From contig NZ_JAAGVY010000047.1 of assembly GCF_010686655.1 (NCBI RefSeq), forward strand, positions 1 through 32,592: a stretch of DNA of 32,592 nt, read 5' to 3'. The notes beneath the pieces were generated by a model. That model worked only from the letters and a program-made list of their open reading frames with translations. It had not been told where the DNA came from and made no database searches. A program made the translations under genes and the position numbers. Below, one piece after another: positions 21,967 through 30,600 of the stretch. This DNA is from Cryomorpha ignava. GTDB lineage: Bacteria > Bacteroidota > Bacteroidia > Flavobacteriales_D > Cryomorphaceae. The stretch's first letter is position 1, and each line of letters begins with the position of its first letter.

Positions 21967-23313
21967 TCATCTGCGTCTATTGGGCAGCAGCGGTGGTGGT
22001 TCGCCGTTAAACGGATTGCTGCGTCCTATTGATCTGGCTTCCATGCCGGCAGCGCGCATTACAGCCCTATCGCCGTAGCGCACCCGCATTTTGTCCATTG
22101 CCTGATAGAGGTTTACCATCTCTTCGGTATCGTCAAACATGTTGATCTGATTTCCGCCGCTTACGAGATGGCTGAATCGCACGCCAACCATTCGCACCAG
22201 CACACGGCGGCTGTACAATTTGTCAAACATCTCTTTTACACGGGGAATGATTATGTGATCGGCGGCGGTGTAAGGCAAGCGCATTTGCATGGTGCGGGTA
22301 TCGAAATCGCTGTAGCGCACCTTTACGGTAATGCAGGCACTGAGCTTCTCGCCACGGCGCAGCTGAAAAGCCAGATTTTCGGCCATCGCCACGAGTATGC
22401 CCTTTAGCTTTTCCACATCTGTGGTGTCGCGGTCAAAGGAGCGCTCGGTGCTTATGCTCTTCCGCTCGTTAAACTGAACCACCGGCGAGTTGTCAATTCC
22501 ATTGGCTTTTTTCCAGATTACCTCACCGTTTTTGCCCAGCACCCTGCTCATCATCTCTATCGGCATTTCCTGAACGGTAAAGATTTTTTTCACTCCCAGA
22601 TTGCAAAGTGTTTGGTAAGTCTTTTCGCCTACCATGGGTATCTTTTTCACCGAAAGGGGAGCCAGAAAAGGTTTTTCGGTTCCGTGCTCTACAAAAAGCT
22701 GGTTGTTGGGTTTGGCCAGACCGGTAGCAATTTTAGAAACCGTTTTATTTACCGACAAGCCAAAAGAAATAGGCAATCCCGATTCTTTTATAATCGCCTG
22801 TCGCAGTTCGGAGGCCAGTTTTACACAGCCAAAAAACTTGTCCATTCCCGTAAGATCCACATAAAACTCATCGATAGATGCTTTTTCAAACAAGGGTACA
22901 CGTTGGCGGATAATCTCGGTCACAATTTCGGAGTGCTTGGTATAAGTCGCCGAGTTGCCGCGTATCACAATCGCTTCGGGACAAAGCTGCTTAGCCTGGC
23001 GCATGGGCATGGCAGAGTGTATGCCAAACTTGCGCGCCTCGTAGCTGCACGAAGCCACCACTCCCCTGTCAGTTACGCCGCCAATAAGCACGGGCTTTCC
23101 GTTGAGCCGGCTGTCGAGTAGCCGCTCTACGGATACGAAGAACGTATCTAAATCCAAATGGGAAACCGTGTGTTGCTGAGTCGCGAGTCTCGAGTCGCGA
23201 GTCGCGAGAGGAGAATATGGTGGAGAGGGATTAGTCACGAGTCCCAAGTCACGTGTCGCTAGTGGGTCACGAGAGGTTTCTTCATCAAGATATGTTTGAT
23301 CCTTTTTATTCAT
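21967..23313 (-). CDS. dinB: DNA polymerase IV (Y family)
   Basis: A 448-residue translesion polymerase. The catalytic core begins at about residue 52: HLDLDTFFVSVE (first acidic motif), GVVASCSYEARKFGIHSAMP, ASIDEFYVDLTG (second acidic motif), GLSVNKTVSKIATGLAKPN, then helix-hairpin-helix and little-finger domains. QINMF at 389-393 fits a sliding-clamp binding motif. The only usable ATG (23313) makes a 50-residue N-terminal extension encoded mostly by the 7-bp repeat array (for example SRDPLATRDLGLVT and SPLATRDSRLATQQ). Native DinB has only a few residues before HLD, so the original start was probably replaced by repeat DNA. A non-ATG start close to 23163 is the alternative. Neighbour: an S24-type repressor. 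Confidence 0.93.
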   Translation of the reverse strand: MNKKDQTYLDEETSRDPLATRDLGLVTNPSPPYSPLATRDSRLATQQHTVSHLDLDTFFVSVERLLDSRLNGKPVLIGGVTDRGVVASCSYEARKFGIHSAMPMRQAKQLCPEAIVIRGNSATYTKHSEIVTEIIRQRVPLFEKASIDEFYVDLTGMDKFFGCVKLASELRQAIIKESGLPISFGLSVNKTVSKIATGLAKPNNQLFVEHGTEKPFLAPLSVKKIPMVGEKTYQTLCNLGVKKIFTVQEMPIEMMSRVLGKNGEVIWKKANGIDNSPVVQFNERKSISTERSFDRDTTDVEKLKGILVAMAENLAFQLRRGEKLSACITVKVRYSDFDTRTMQMRLPYTAADHIIIPRVKEMFDKLYSRRVLVRMVGVRFSHLVSGGNQINMFDDTEEMVNLYQAMDKMRVRYGDRAVMRAAGMEARSIGRSNPFNGEPPPLLPNRRR

Positions 23314-23450
23314 GGTACCTTCCTATTTATCAAAAAGCATAGCTAAAATTTGTACTTCATTCCTCTTAAATAACTTCACAACCGTTCTCGCAACTTGTAC
23401 TAATAACTATTTCAAGCTTAATGCTCGCTCGAGACTAACGACTCGAGACC
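23178..23450. repeat. Repeat element with inverted 7-bp arrays covering the dinB 5' end
   Basis: An array in AGTCnCG orientation (23178-23275, with units such as GTCGCGA, GTCTCGA, GTCACGA) is followed by a spacer of about 150 bp and an array in the opposite orientation (23423-23450, CTCGAGACTAACGACTCGAG). The first array is inside the dinB reading frame. The second lies just 3' of the four-helix-bundle pseudogene. Confidence 0.7.
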
Positions 23451-23459
23451 ATTTCCGGC

Positions 23460-23831
23460 TTATTGCTTCCTCCCCTCGTCTCTTTTAAGGCTTTTCATCA
23501 GTCCAATTATCATTTTTTGCTCTGCTTGGATTAGATTCAAAAGTTCCGGGTTGGGTGCGGTAATTTCCGGATAAAGCTTCCCAATAAGCACAAATAGATT
23601 TTCCACTTCAAAACAGCTACCAAGCGCAATACGTAAATATTGCCTGAACGCCTTTGGAGTTTCATACGCACAGCCTTCAGAAATATTATTTGAAATAGAT
23701 GTAGATGCTCTTCGCAATTGACTGGCTTATTCAAACTTCTCTTCTGAAGGTAACAAACGTGCATGCGGATAGGCCAACACTGCAATCTCAATTGCATTAT
23801 GCCAAATCTTTAACTTCTTAAAATCTTTCAT
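23460..23831 (-). pseudogene. Four-helix-bundle protein (23S rRNA IVS-type), nonsense-interrupted
   Basis: The full frame from ATG 23831 reads MKDFKKLKIWHNAIEIAVLA, then YPHARLLPSEEKFE, a TAA stop at codon 35 (23729-23727), then ASQLRRASTSISNNISEGCA, and continues open to 23460. This is the TIGR02436/four-helix-bundle family of about 120 residues, related to proteins encoded in 23S rRNA intervening sequences and to Avd proteins. The family normally has EKFGLTSQLRRA here, so a Leu codon TTA became TAA. Otherwise the frame is intact, which suggests a recent loss. The gene lies between repeat arrays at 23423-23450 and 23879-23902. Confidence 0.85.
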
Positions 23832-23878
23832 AATTAATCGTTTAATGTAAATGAATATAAATCAATAAGTCTCTTTTA

Positions 23879-24063
23879 AGTCTCGAGTCGCCAGTCGCGA
23901 GTGTGTAAGGCTTAGCCTACTGATTAAGTTTTATCTAACTGCTGCGCAGCGCTTATCAATTTAATAAAAAACAGATGTCCAATCTCAAAACAACGCACGA
24001 AACGTTGCGCACTTCTCTCGAGACTCGTGACTCGCGACTCGTGACCTCAACGGCTCGTGACTA
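23879..24063. repeat. Repeat element with inverted 7-bp arrays
   Basis: An AGTCnCG-oriented array (23879-23902) is followed by about 110 bp of spacer containing small palindromes (GCTGCGCAGC, AACGTTGCGCA region) and a CGnGACT-oriented array (24015-24063). The second array overlaps the 3' end of the repressor gene and encodes its last residues (VTSR). It lies between the repressor and the four-helix-bundle pseudogene. Confidence 0.7.
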
Positions 24064-24817
24064 ATTTCTCCAACCTCCCAATTGCTCCCAGAACTTCTCT
24101 AAACCCACCGCTGCCAAACGAACTAAACGCCTCCAAATCAAAACTCATCACTCCTCGTGCCTTCCACACTTCCAGCACCTGTGCCTGCTTGATGGTGTAT
24201 GGCTCAAAATCGGTATTGTCTGAAATCATTTCATACTGCCGGTTTTCGGGAATGGTGCGAACCCGTTTAAACACAATACCGTCATCTTTGGTGAGAAAAA
24301 TATAGCGGTCATCGGTTTTTAGGTTCGTCCAGTCTTGTACGTACTCGCATATTACGTATGCTTTTGATGGGATAGGCATCATGCTCTCGCCTTCAATCTG
24401 AAAAATGCGATACGTTCTATCGGCGGGGAGTTCCGGAAAGGGCATCGCAAAATTGGGCAGTGTTGAAACATAGTCCAAATCGCCAAAACCATTGAGATAA
24501 CCCGCTGCAGCTTTTACCGGCACCAGCGTTACGCGCTCTTCCTGAGTGCTCGCATCTATGGCAATGGGCAATATCCGCAATGCTTTTCCGGAGGCATCGG
24601 CACTGCTCACCCCTGTGCTCAAATCAGTGTTGATGAGCTGATCGAGGCTATACCCAAAAAACTCGGCCATCATTTGGAGGGTTTGGAGCCTGGGCTCGGC
24701 TCTACCTTCTTCGTAAGCACCTACAATTGGGCGCTTTAACCCCAGTCGCTGTGCCAAATCTGATTGCGTAAAACCCAGCTGCTTACGCAGATAACGAATG
24801 TTTTGACTTAAATACAT
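24047..24817 (-). CDS. XRE-family repressor with S24 (LexA-like) autocleavage domain
   Basis: A 256-residue protein. Residues 5-62 are an XRE helix-turn-helix (LRKQLGFTQSDLAQRLGLKR, PIVGAYEEGRAEPRLQTLQMMAEFF). Residues 100-225 are an S24 peptidase-like domain with candidate cleavage site A105-G106 (VKAAAGYLNG), nucleophile S145 (EGESMMPIPS) and general base K184 (GIVFKRV). Such proteins cleave themselves after DNA damage, like LexA or phage CI. dinB lies on the same strand downstream, which suggests it governs a damage response including Pol IV, though a repeat-rich gap of 730 bp separates them. A 13-bp palindrome upstream is a good self-operator candidate. The C-terminus ends inside a 7-bp repeat array. 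Confidence 0.9.
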   Translation of the reverse strand: MYLSQNIRYLRKQLGFTQSDLAQRLGLKRPIVGAYEEGRAEPRLQTLQMMAEFFGYSLDQLINTDLSTGVSSADASGKALRILPIAIDASTQEERVTLVPVKAAAGYLNGFGDLDYVSTLPNFAMPFPELPADRTYRIFQIEGESMMPIPSKAYVICEYVQDWTNLKTDDRYIFLTKDDGIVFKRVRTIPENRQYEMISDNTDFEPYTIKQAQVLEVWKARGVMSFDLEAFSSFGSGGFREVLGAIGRLEKLVTSR

Positions 24818-24852
24818 AGTCTTTGTTTTAAGCGGCTAATTTACGAATCATT

Positions 24853-24865
24853 CTAATAATATTAG
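24853..24865. promoter_or_regulatory. Candidate operator of the S24 repressor
   Basis: CTAATAATATTAG, a perfect 6-bp inverted repeat around one central base, lies 36-48 bp before the repressor ATG. Position and symmetry fit autoregulation by a dimeric XRE repressor. I see no second copy near dinB. Confidence 0.45.
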
Positions 24866-24889
24866 CAAAAATCAGTTTGAATTCTTTAA

Positions 24890-25085
24890 GTAGTGTTGCA
24901 GTCCCGACCATACGGTCTCTAGTTGGTCGCAGAGACGGCTCATACTATAGCAGACGGTTTACGCCCTTCGGTTGTGGAGATCGCTCTCCAAATTAGGATA
25001 GAATTCAGACCCCAAAGGTTGTCCAAACCTTTCGGGGTCTCTCGTCTAGGTAATCCCTCTGCTGAATGCCAAAAATCAACACTAC
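24890..25085. other. Structured intergenic element bounded by 9-bp inverted repeats
   Basis: GTAGTGTTG (24890-24898) and CAACACTAC (25077-25085) form perfect terminal inverted repeats. Between them are several hairpins: GACC/GGTC at 24906-24917, GTCTCT/AGAGAC at 24915-24936, GGAGA-TCGC-TCTCC at 24977-24990, and a long stem GACCCCAAAGGTT / AACCTTTCGGGGTC at 25008-25039. It is GC-richer than its surroundings and has no coding frame that looks real. It could be a MITE-like element or a structured RNA. Confidence 0.45.
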
Positions 25086-25171
25086 AACACCTGAAGATTG
25101 CAGCTTAAAGCTTTTTTCAACTACCCACTAAACCCTGCGCTCCCCCCTCAGTTTACCAAGCCAAATGCATA

Positions 25172-25199
25172 GCGACCAGTGACTCGTGACGCGCGACTT
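25172..25199. repeat. 7-bp repeat array at the stop codon of the DUF2279 gene
   Basis: GCGACCAGTGACTCGTGACG, then CGCGACT, in CGnGACT orientation, touching the stop codon at 25198-25200. Same family as the arrays at 7726, 14264 and 24015; no inverted partner is seen nearby. Confidence 0.6.
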
Positions 25200-26184
25200 A
25201 AAAAGCAATCCAATGCCACTTTACATCCCCCTCACTAAACTCCAAAGCCGGAGCAGGGATCTTTATAAATCCAACAACACTAAACACAGTTTTTAAAAAA
25301 TGACTCTCGGTTTTAATCCGGCTCAGGTCAATATCCAAACTCAAATAATATTGCCGGAACCGCTCAATTTCCGGCAAGGCATCACCAGCTTGATTAAAAG
25401 GAGGATTGCAATCGCCACCAAGCATACCATTAGCTCCATATCCCAGCGCAAAATTTAGCCAGGGCAAAAAAGCTTTTTCCTTATGGCCAAAGCTTGAAGG
25501 ATTTACCGAAAGCCACATTGTTTGGCCGTTGTAGTCTTTCAAAACACTTTCCAATCCGGTGCTGCCCAGGGTTTCAGGGCGATATTGGGCATAATCTGAT
25601 GGTGAATATGAAAACTTAAGCGACATTCGTTGTTCATTCCAGAGAAGTTGCTGGCCGATAAAAAAGCCTGTTCCCGAAAGATTTGCCAAAGCATCGCCCG
25701 TACTAAAACCCCATTCATCGCTGTAGCCATCCATTATTTCTACAGTGGTTAAAAAGAATAAGCCCAGGTTTCCGCCTATCCATAAAGCCGATTTATCGTT
25801 GACTCCCGTCCATTTCATCACCTCATATCCAACTCTTCCTAGCTGGTAAGAGGTTAGCGCATGTCCTGCTTTATCCATCTGCATCCAAGTGGCATTGTCA
25901 TTAAAAAAATGGAAATTACTTCTGGGATAGTCTTTGTACCAGAGTTCATTGAGCCCAATTACCGTTGCGCCGTAGCCAACTGCGGTGGTGGTGGTTGCAA
26001 ATACTAAGCGATTTTTGTTTAGTGTGTCTGAAGTTGTAAAAAATTGCGCTTCCGCGGAAAAAGAGATAAATAGAATTGCAGCAATGGATATGATGCCTTT
26101 GCAGAAAATAAAACTTGAATGACCTGATGTTTTGATTGTTCGCAATTGAGACAAAGATAGAGAATGAACATTTATAATGGGCAT
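25198..26184 (-). CDS. DUF2279 family protein (YfiM-like)
   Basis: A 328-residue envelope protein with an N-terminal signal or anchor (KGIISIAAILFISFSAEAQ, residues 29-47). The DUF2279 core is clear: WMQMDKAGHALTSYQLGRVG, then a membrane-like helix SALWIGGNLGLFFLTTVEIM, DGYSDEWGFSTGDALANLSG and QQLLWNEQRMSLKFSYSPSD. The family is predicted to sit in the outer membrane or periplasm; its role is unknown. The start is uncertain: a perfect TATCTTTG box lies at 26159-26152, inside the first codons, and the signal sequence begins only after residue 28, so translation may start downstream of the ATG at 26184. Confidence 0.82.
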   Translation of the reverse strand: MPIINVHSLSLSQLRTIKTSGHSSFIFCKGIISIAAILFISFSAEAQFFTTSDTLNKNRLVFATTTTAVGYGATVIGLNELWYKDYPRSNFHFFNDNATWMQMDKAGHALTSYQLGRVGYEVMKWTGVNDKSALWIGGNLGLFFLTTVEIMDGYSDEWGFSTGDALANLSGTGFFIGQQLLWNEQRMSLKFSYSPSDYAQYRPETLGSTGLESVLKDYNGQTMWLSVNPSSFGHKEKAFLPWLNFALGYGANGMLGGDCNPPFNQAGDALPEIERFRQYYLSLDIDLSRIKTESHFLKTVFSVVGFIKIPAPALEFSEGDVKWHWIAF

Positions 26185-26280
26185 TTCATGAAGTTACAAA
26201 CTCAAAATGCACACCTCGTGCTGACTTGGTCTATACCAACTTTTAATTTTCATCAAGAATTCCTCAAAAATTAACCTCCA

Positions 26281-26325
26281 ATTAAAAACAACGAGACTTT
26301 CTCCAATGAAGAAAGTCCCGTTGTT
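26281..26325 (-). terminator. Rho-independent terminator of the T9SS protein gene
   Basis: On the minus strand, AACAACGGGACTTTC and GAAAGTCTCGTTGTT form a 14-15 bp stem with one mismatch and a short loop, followed by TTTTAATT. It lies about 70 bp after the stop of the gene ending at 26394 and separates it from the DUF2279 gene. Confidence 0.8.
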
Positions 26326-26393
26326 AAGCTTTAATGCGTGAATGAACCACTTCTGCCCATTCAATTAAATCAGCGTTAAGACACTAATTTACA

Positions 26394-27665
26394 TTATTTG
26401 ATAATCGATAATTTACCCTGATCGATTAATTTGTCGTTGAGTTCCAGTCTATACAAATACAGGGCATTTGCTAAAGCAGGTAGGTCAACCCTTGAATTTT
26501 GAGGTGGCAGTTTAGCATTGAAAACCTCTCTTCCTGTAATTTCAAATATGCGCAGAGTAAGAATAGATTCAGAACTTGGGTATCCATTCAAAAACGAAAT
26601 ATTGACATAGTTTTGAGTAGGGTTTGGATAAAGCACAACATTTACACCCGAATCATTTAAGCCAAGTTGGGAAGGTCTTGCTGAAGCGGTATTACAAGAG
26701 CTAAAAAGTATAGTATTTGGACTTATTATGTAACTTCCAAAACCAGTGGTATCGATATAATTCTCAAGAGGTATTTCGTAAATTGTGGAGTCCAATACAA
26801 ATGTAATACTGTCGCTCAAGAAGGTATTGATATCAATTTGACTACACATCAGATCGAATTCTAGCCGCTGTATAGACTCAAGAAGAATTAATCGCTTTAA
26901 AGAGTCATGATCGCAGTAGTTAATATTCGTAAGAATTTGTAAAGCCTTATCTTTTTTGCCGATCGTACTTAAGATGGATGACTTCCAAAACTCTAACTGG
27001 AATTGTTCTTTATAATTGTAGGTAGTTTTTACGCTATCTGTAAACTCCATTAATACAGTGATATAATTTTGAACTATGGGATCAAAACTACTTTGGTTAT
27101 TGCTACGCAGTAAGATACTGTCTACAAAAAGTCTTTCAATAGTTGCCTTATAATTATTTAAACTCTTCCAGCGCATGTGTTCAATTACCAAAGCGATGGA
27201 ATCATTGGAAACTGAATCAATCTGTGCTAAGGAAAGTAATTCATAAAATTTGTCAGCAGCAACCAGATCATCGCCATTCAGCGTGTCAGAAGTGGTTGTG
27301 CTAAAGGCGGCAACTTTCACTGCATAATCAAAAGGTGTATCTGTAAAATAAACAGGTGAGTTAATTAGAGGGAATTCGCTTTCATTACCATTTGACTTAG
27401 GCCCGTCTTCGAGAATTATCGGATCTTTTGGGTCATCATATCTTCCACATTCAGTGATAGGTGCCACAGGCCCAAATTTAAAAGGAATCTGGCATTCGAC
27501 AATCCACCACCCCTGTGTATTATTATAGTCACCTACACTCAAGTCAAATTCTACTTCATCAGGATGATTAGGATCTTCAAACGGTACGCTTGTATCTAGC
27601 AATGGAGTCCAAGTATTATTGTATGCTATAATCTGGGGTGGATCAGGACTACAGTTTAAATCCAT
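26394..27665 (-). CDS. C-terminal part of the lipase-like protein, with T9SS type A sorting domain
   Basis: A frame of 423 codons with no signal peptide. It begins in the middle of a sequence, MDLNCSPDPPQIIAYNNTW, which reads as the continuation of the beta-helix end of the upstream frame. The last 80 residues are a type A C-terminal sorting domain: VNVVLYPNPTQNYVNISFLN, LRIFEITGREVFNAKLPPQ and a final YLYRLELNDKLIDQGKLSIIK. Such domains direct export through the type IX secretion system and attachment to the surface. The middle is helical with repeated short motifs and no known domain. It overlaps the preceding frame by 10 nt. One missing G in AATGTGGAAGC near 27673 would explain the break. 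Expressed alone it would lack an export signal. Confidence 0.8.
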   Translation of the reverse strand: MDLNCSPDPPQIIAYNNTWTPLLDTSVPFEDPNHPDEVEFDLSVGDYNNTQGWWIVECQIPFKFGPVAPITECGRYDDPKDPIILEDGPKSNGNESEFPLINSPVYFTDTPFDYAVKVAAFSTTTSDTLNGDDLVAADKFYELLSLAQIDSVSNDSIALVIEHMRWKSLNNYKATIERLFVDSILLRSNNQSSFDPIVQNYITVLMEFTDSVKTTYNYKEQFQLEFWKSSILSTIGKKDKALQILTNINYCDHDSLKRLILLESIQRLEFDLMCSQIDINTFLSDSITFVLDSTIYEIPLENYIDTTGFGSYIISPNTILFSSCNTASARPSQLGLNDSGVNVVLYPNPTQNYVNISFLNGYPSSESILTLRIFEITGREVFNAKLPPQNSRVDLPALANALYLYRLELNDKLIDQGKLSIIK

Positions 27666-30600
27666 GCTTCCACATTCATTATGTTACCATCATAAAATTC
27701 ATTATAACCATCTTCCATTAATAAATCGAATGCTTCATTAAATTTGATATTATAATCATTTTGTCTGAAAAAATTGTAACCTCCGCTATAAAGAGATGAA
27801 AGATTTATATCCGAACCCTTTCCACCATAAACGGCAGTTTCATTATTTTCAAAAGTATTACATTTTAGTGTTAGTCTTCCATTACTCTTACCTACGCCAC
27901 CGGAGTTATTTACAAATTCACTTTTATAAATAAACATGTCTGGGACTGATATATCACTAACTCGACTTCCATAGGTAAAGGTTGAATAATGAATTTTATT
28001 CCCAACAGTTCCCGCTGAAGAGATAATGGGTGAGAACCAAAAGTCGCTGAACTGGACGATATAACCATATCCTTCTACAACTATTCTTGACTCAGTAAAC
28101 TCAGAACTGGTAATATACAGCGGTCCGGATTCAAAGTATTGAAGTGCTGCATTAATCGGCACTCTATTAAAAAGGCTGTGAGATATATAACATGTTGTAA
28201 AAGGAACGACACCACGGGGATGATGCCCCTCATGTAAAGATTCCACAGTGGTTTGAATAAAGTCTGACTTATTGATTAGAACTATTCGCGCATCCTCTTC
28301 CATTATGATTTTGCCATACTTAAATTTCACCCAATCCAATTTTTGAGAACTATATGTTTCACCAACTACTGCTCCTTGAAACTCCCAAAAATCAGCATTT
28401 TCTTCCATGTATAGAATCAGATCATCCTTATTCTCTCCACGCAATTCTACTTTAGCATTTAAACCTGCAGAAAAGCGCTCACCCCAATACCCTTCTTTAA
28501 GCATACGGATATATCCGCTTTCTGTACCTTGGTACGTAAAAGTAAAGGTTGCATCATCTCCAATGTGTGTCAAACCACCAAGAGCGAGCACTGCGTTGTT
28601 TCCATTGAGTTCTATTTGAGCTCCATCTTCGTAGATAAGTTTACCTCCGGCTTTTATGATCACTTCACCACCGTCATCAACTTTCAACAGCCCGCCTTTG
28701 AGTAGCAGTTCCCCTCCGGCAAGAACAATTACTTTCCCTCCATCACGAACACGCAATAAACCGCTATTGAGATTAATTTCACCTCCATCATGAACTACTA
28801 ATTTTGATCCGGATCTTACCTCTACGGCTCCTCCATCCAGATTAATTTCTGCATTTTCGAGAACATTTAACATCCCGGTATTAGCGGTTGTCTCTCCTAT
28901 AAGAATAGATCCATAGGGCTCTACTTCTATACTGCCATATTGACTTGAAGCACAACCTTTTGTTAGGTAAACAGAGAAATTAGGCACATTACTATTTGGA
29001 TACGTGTTATCAGAAAAATCTACAATCGGCCCGCCGCAGTTTATTCCCACTACTCCATATCCACTTGGATCTCCGCTAAGAATTAAACTTGTAGTAATTC
29101 TATCTGTAGTTTCAGTAATCTCACCGTTGTTGTTATTTGCACCGAGATTATAGAAATAGTCAGATATACTCGTGAACTGGTTAATTGATGAATAATCAGG
29201 ACTTATGAATTCTTCAAACGGTCCCACATTACTTGGAGAAAGGTCAACATGAGCTTCGTTTGTCGGTGCAGTATTGGGGGGATAAAGCGTTGGATCTAAA
29301 ATAAAGACTTTATCAAATTCAGTTTCGTTGTTTGCCACCACAGTCGCCGGATCAATTTGAGCAAAGGGAGTTGAGAATTTTCCGGGAATATTCAGCGCAC
29401 TCACCGTCGGTACAAATCCAAATTGCGTTTGATGAATTTCAATACATGGAAGATAATTTCCTGATAGAATATCCTGAAAAAACTGAGCACTTGCACCTGT
29501 GCCTGAAACCGCATTTATTGGAAAACTTCCTCCCGGTGCACTATCGAAAGGTATTCCACGAGCCTTGACTTTGTATTGTCCTATACTTATTTCAACTAAT
29601 CCCCATAAAAGTTCACCTTGAAGATATCTTTCATAAATCTTAAAAGATTCATCCCCTCCCGGCAGTGCATTGATATCGAGTCCTATACCTGCGGTTGCTC
29701 CAAAAAATGCTGCCATATCTATCACCGCTCCAAGAGTTAAATTAATGAGCGTATTTGCAAAAGTGTGACCATCTATAAGGTCATAGGTATCAACCAATTC
29801 ATCTGTGCAACTATAATCTGACATAATGTCAATACTAATTAGTTCTGCAACTCCTGTAAACCCCTGACTGTTTCCTACACCATTGCCTTTAGCGATGGCT
29901 ATATTTTCTGTGGTAGATTGAGGCAGACCTATTTGAAGTTCTGATATAAAGTCAGTTCTCATTTGAGCAGGCACCCTTATGGGAATATTAAACGGCGGAA
30001 GATACGCGATATCAAAAGCATAAATAAGCATTTGTTTGGCAGCCGGAGAATTAAGAAGGTTATACGCATTCTGGATTCCTTCTTCATAGTCAGATATATC
30101 AACATTTCGGTACAAGTCATCTACCGCGATAGCCACAGCATAAGGAATATTCGCCCCAAGATGTGGCGTATCGACGGTGATAAAATAACTCACATCGGGT
30201 GGGCCGTATGTATTATCGAGCTCCATTTGGCGCACGGCGAGGCGTGCTACCAGACCGCCCATGCTATAGCCAGCCACCACATTGGGCTCCGTACTGCCAT
30301 TGGCGGCTTTTTGATCGTTTACCCATTTTATGGCCTTCTTTAGGGTCTGGGCATTCTCTAAAATATTGCCCGTGCCCTGCTCAAAATCGACGTAAACGAT
30401 GTCGTAGCCGTTGGCTTCGAGCTCGTCGAGAAGTGGGTAGCCTGATCCATTCTGGTCTTGATAAAAGTCAAACTTATCGTAAAAATCGATGTACGTTTCA
30501 TTCTCAAAAGCTTCAAAATACTCATCGGGGCTAAACCCTTCCACGTAAATAAAAGGTTTGATTATTTTGTCATTGCCACATGCGTACTCTATTTGCAGAT

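Noticed and set aside
23178-24063. CRISPR array
   Set aside because: The repeat unit is 7 bp, degenerate, and without regular unique spacers; no cas gene is present.
24890-25085. tRNA or tRNA-like gene
   Set aside because: Hairpins are present but no cloverleaf with T-loop GGTTCRANNCC can be formed.
24923-25108. Plus-strand 61-codon frame upstream of the repressor
   Set aside because: It runs through the hairpin-rich structured element and is not protein-like.
26152-26184. Using the TATCTTTG box at 26152-26159 to fix a downstream start for the DUF2279 gene
   Set aside because: No -33 element at the right distance and no downstream ATG before the signal sequence; left as an uncertainty of the start.
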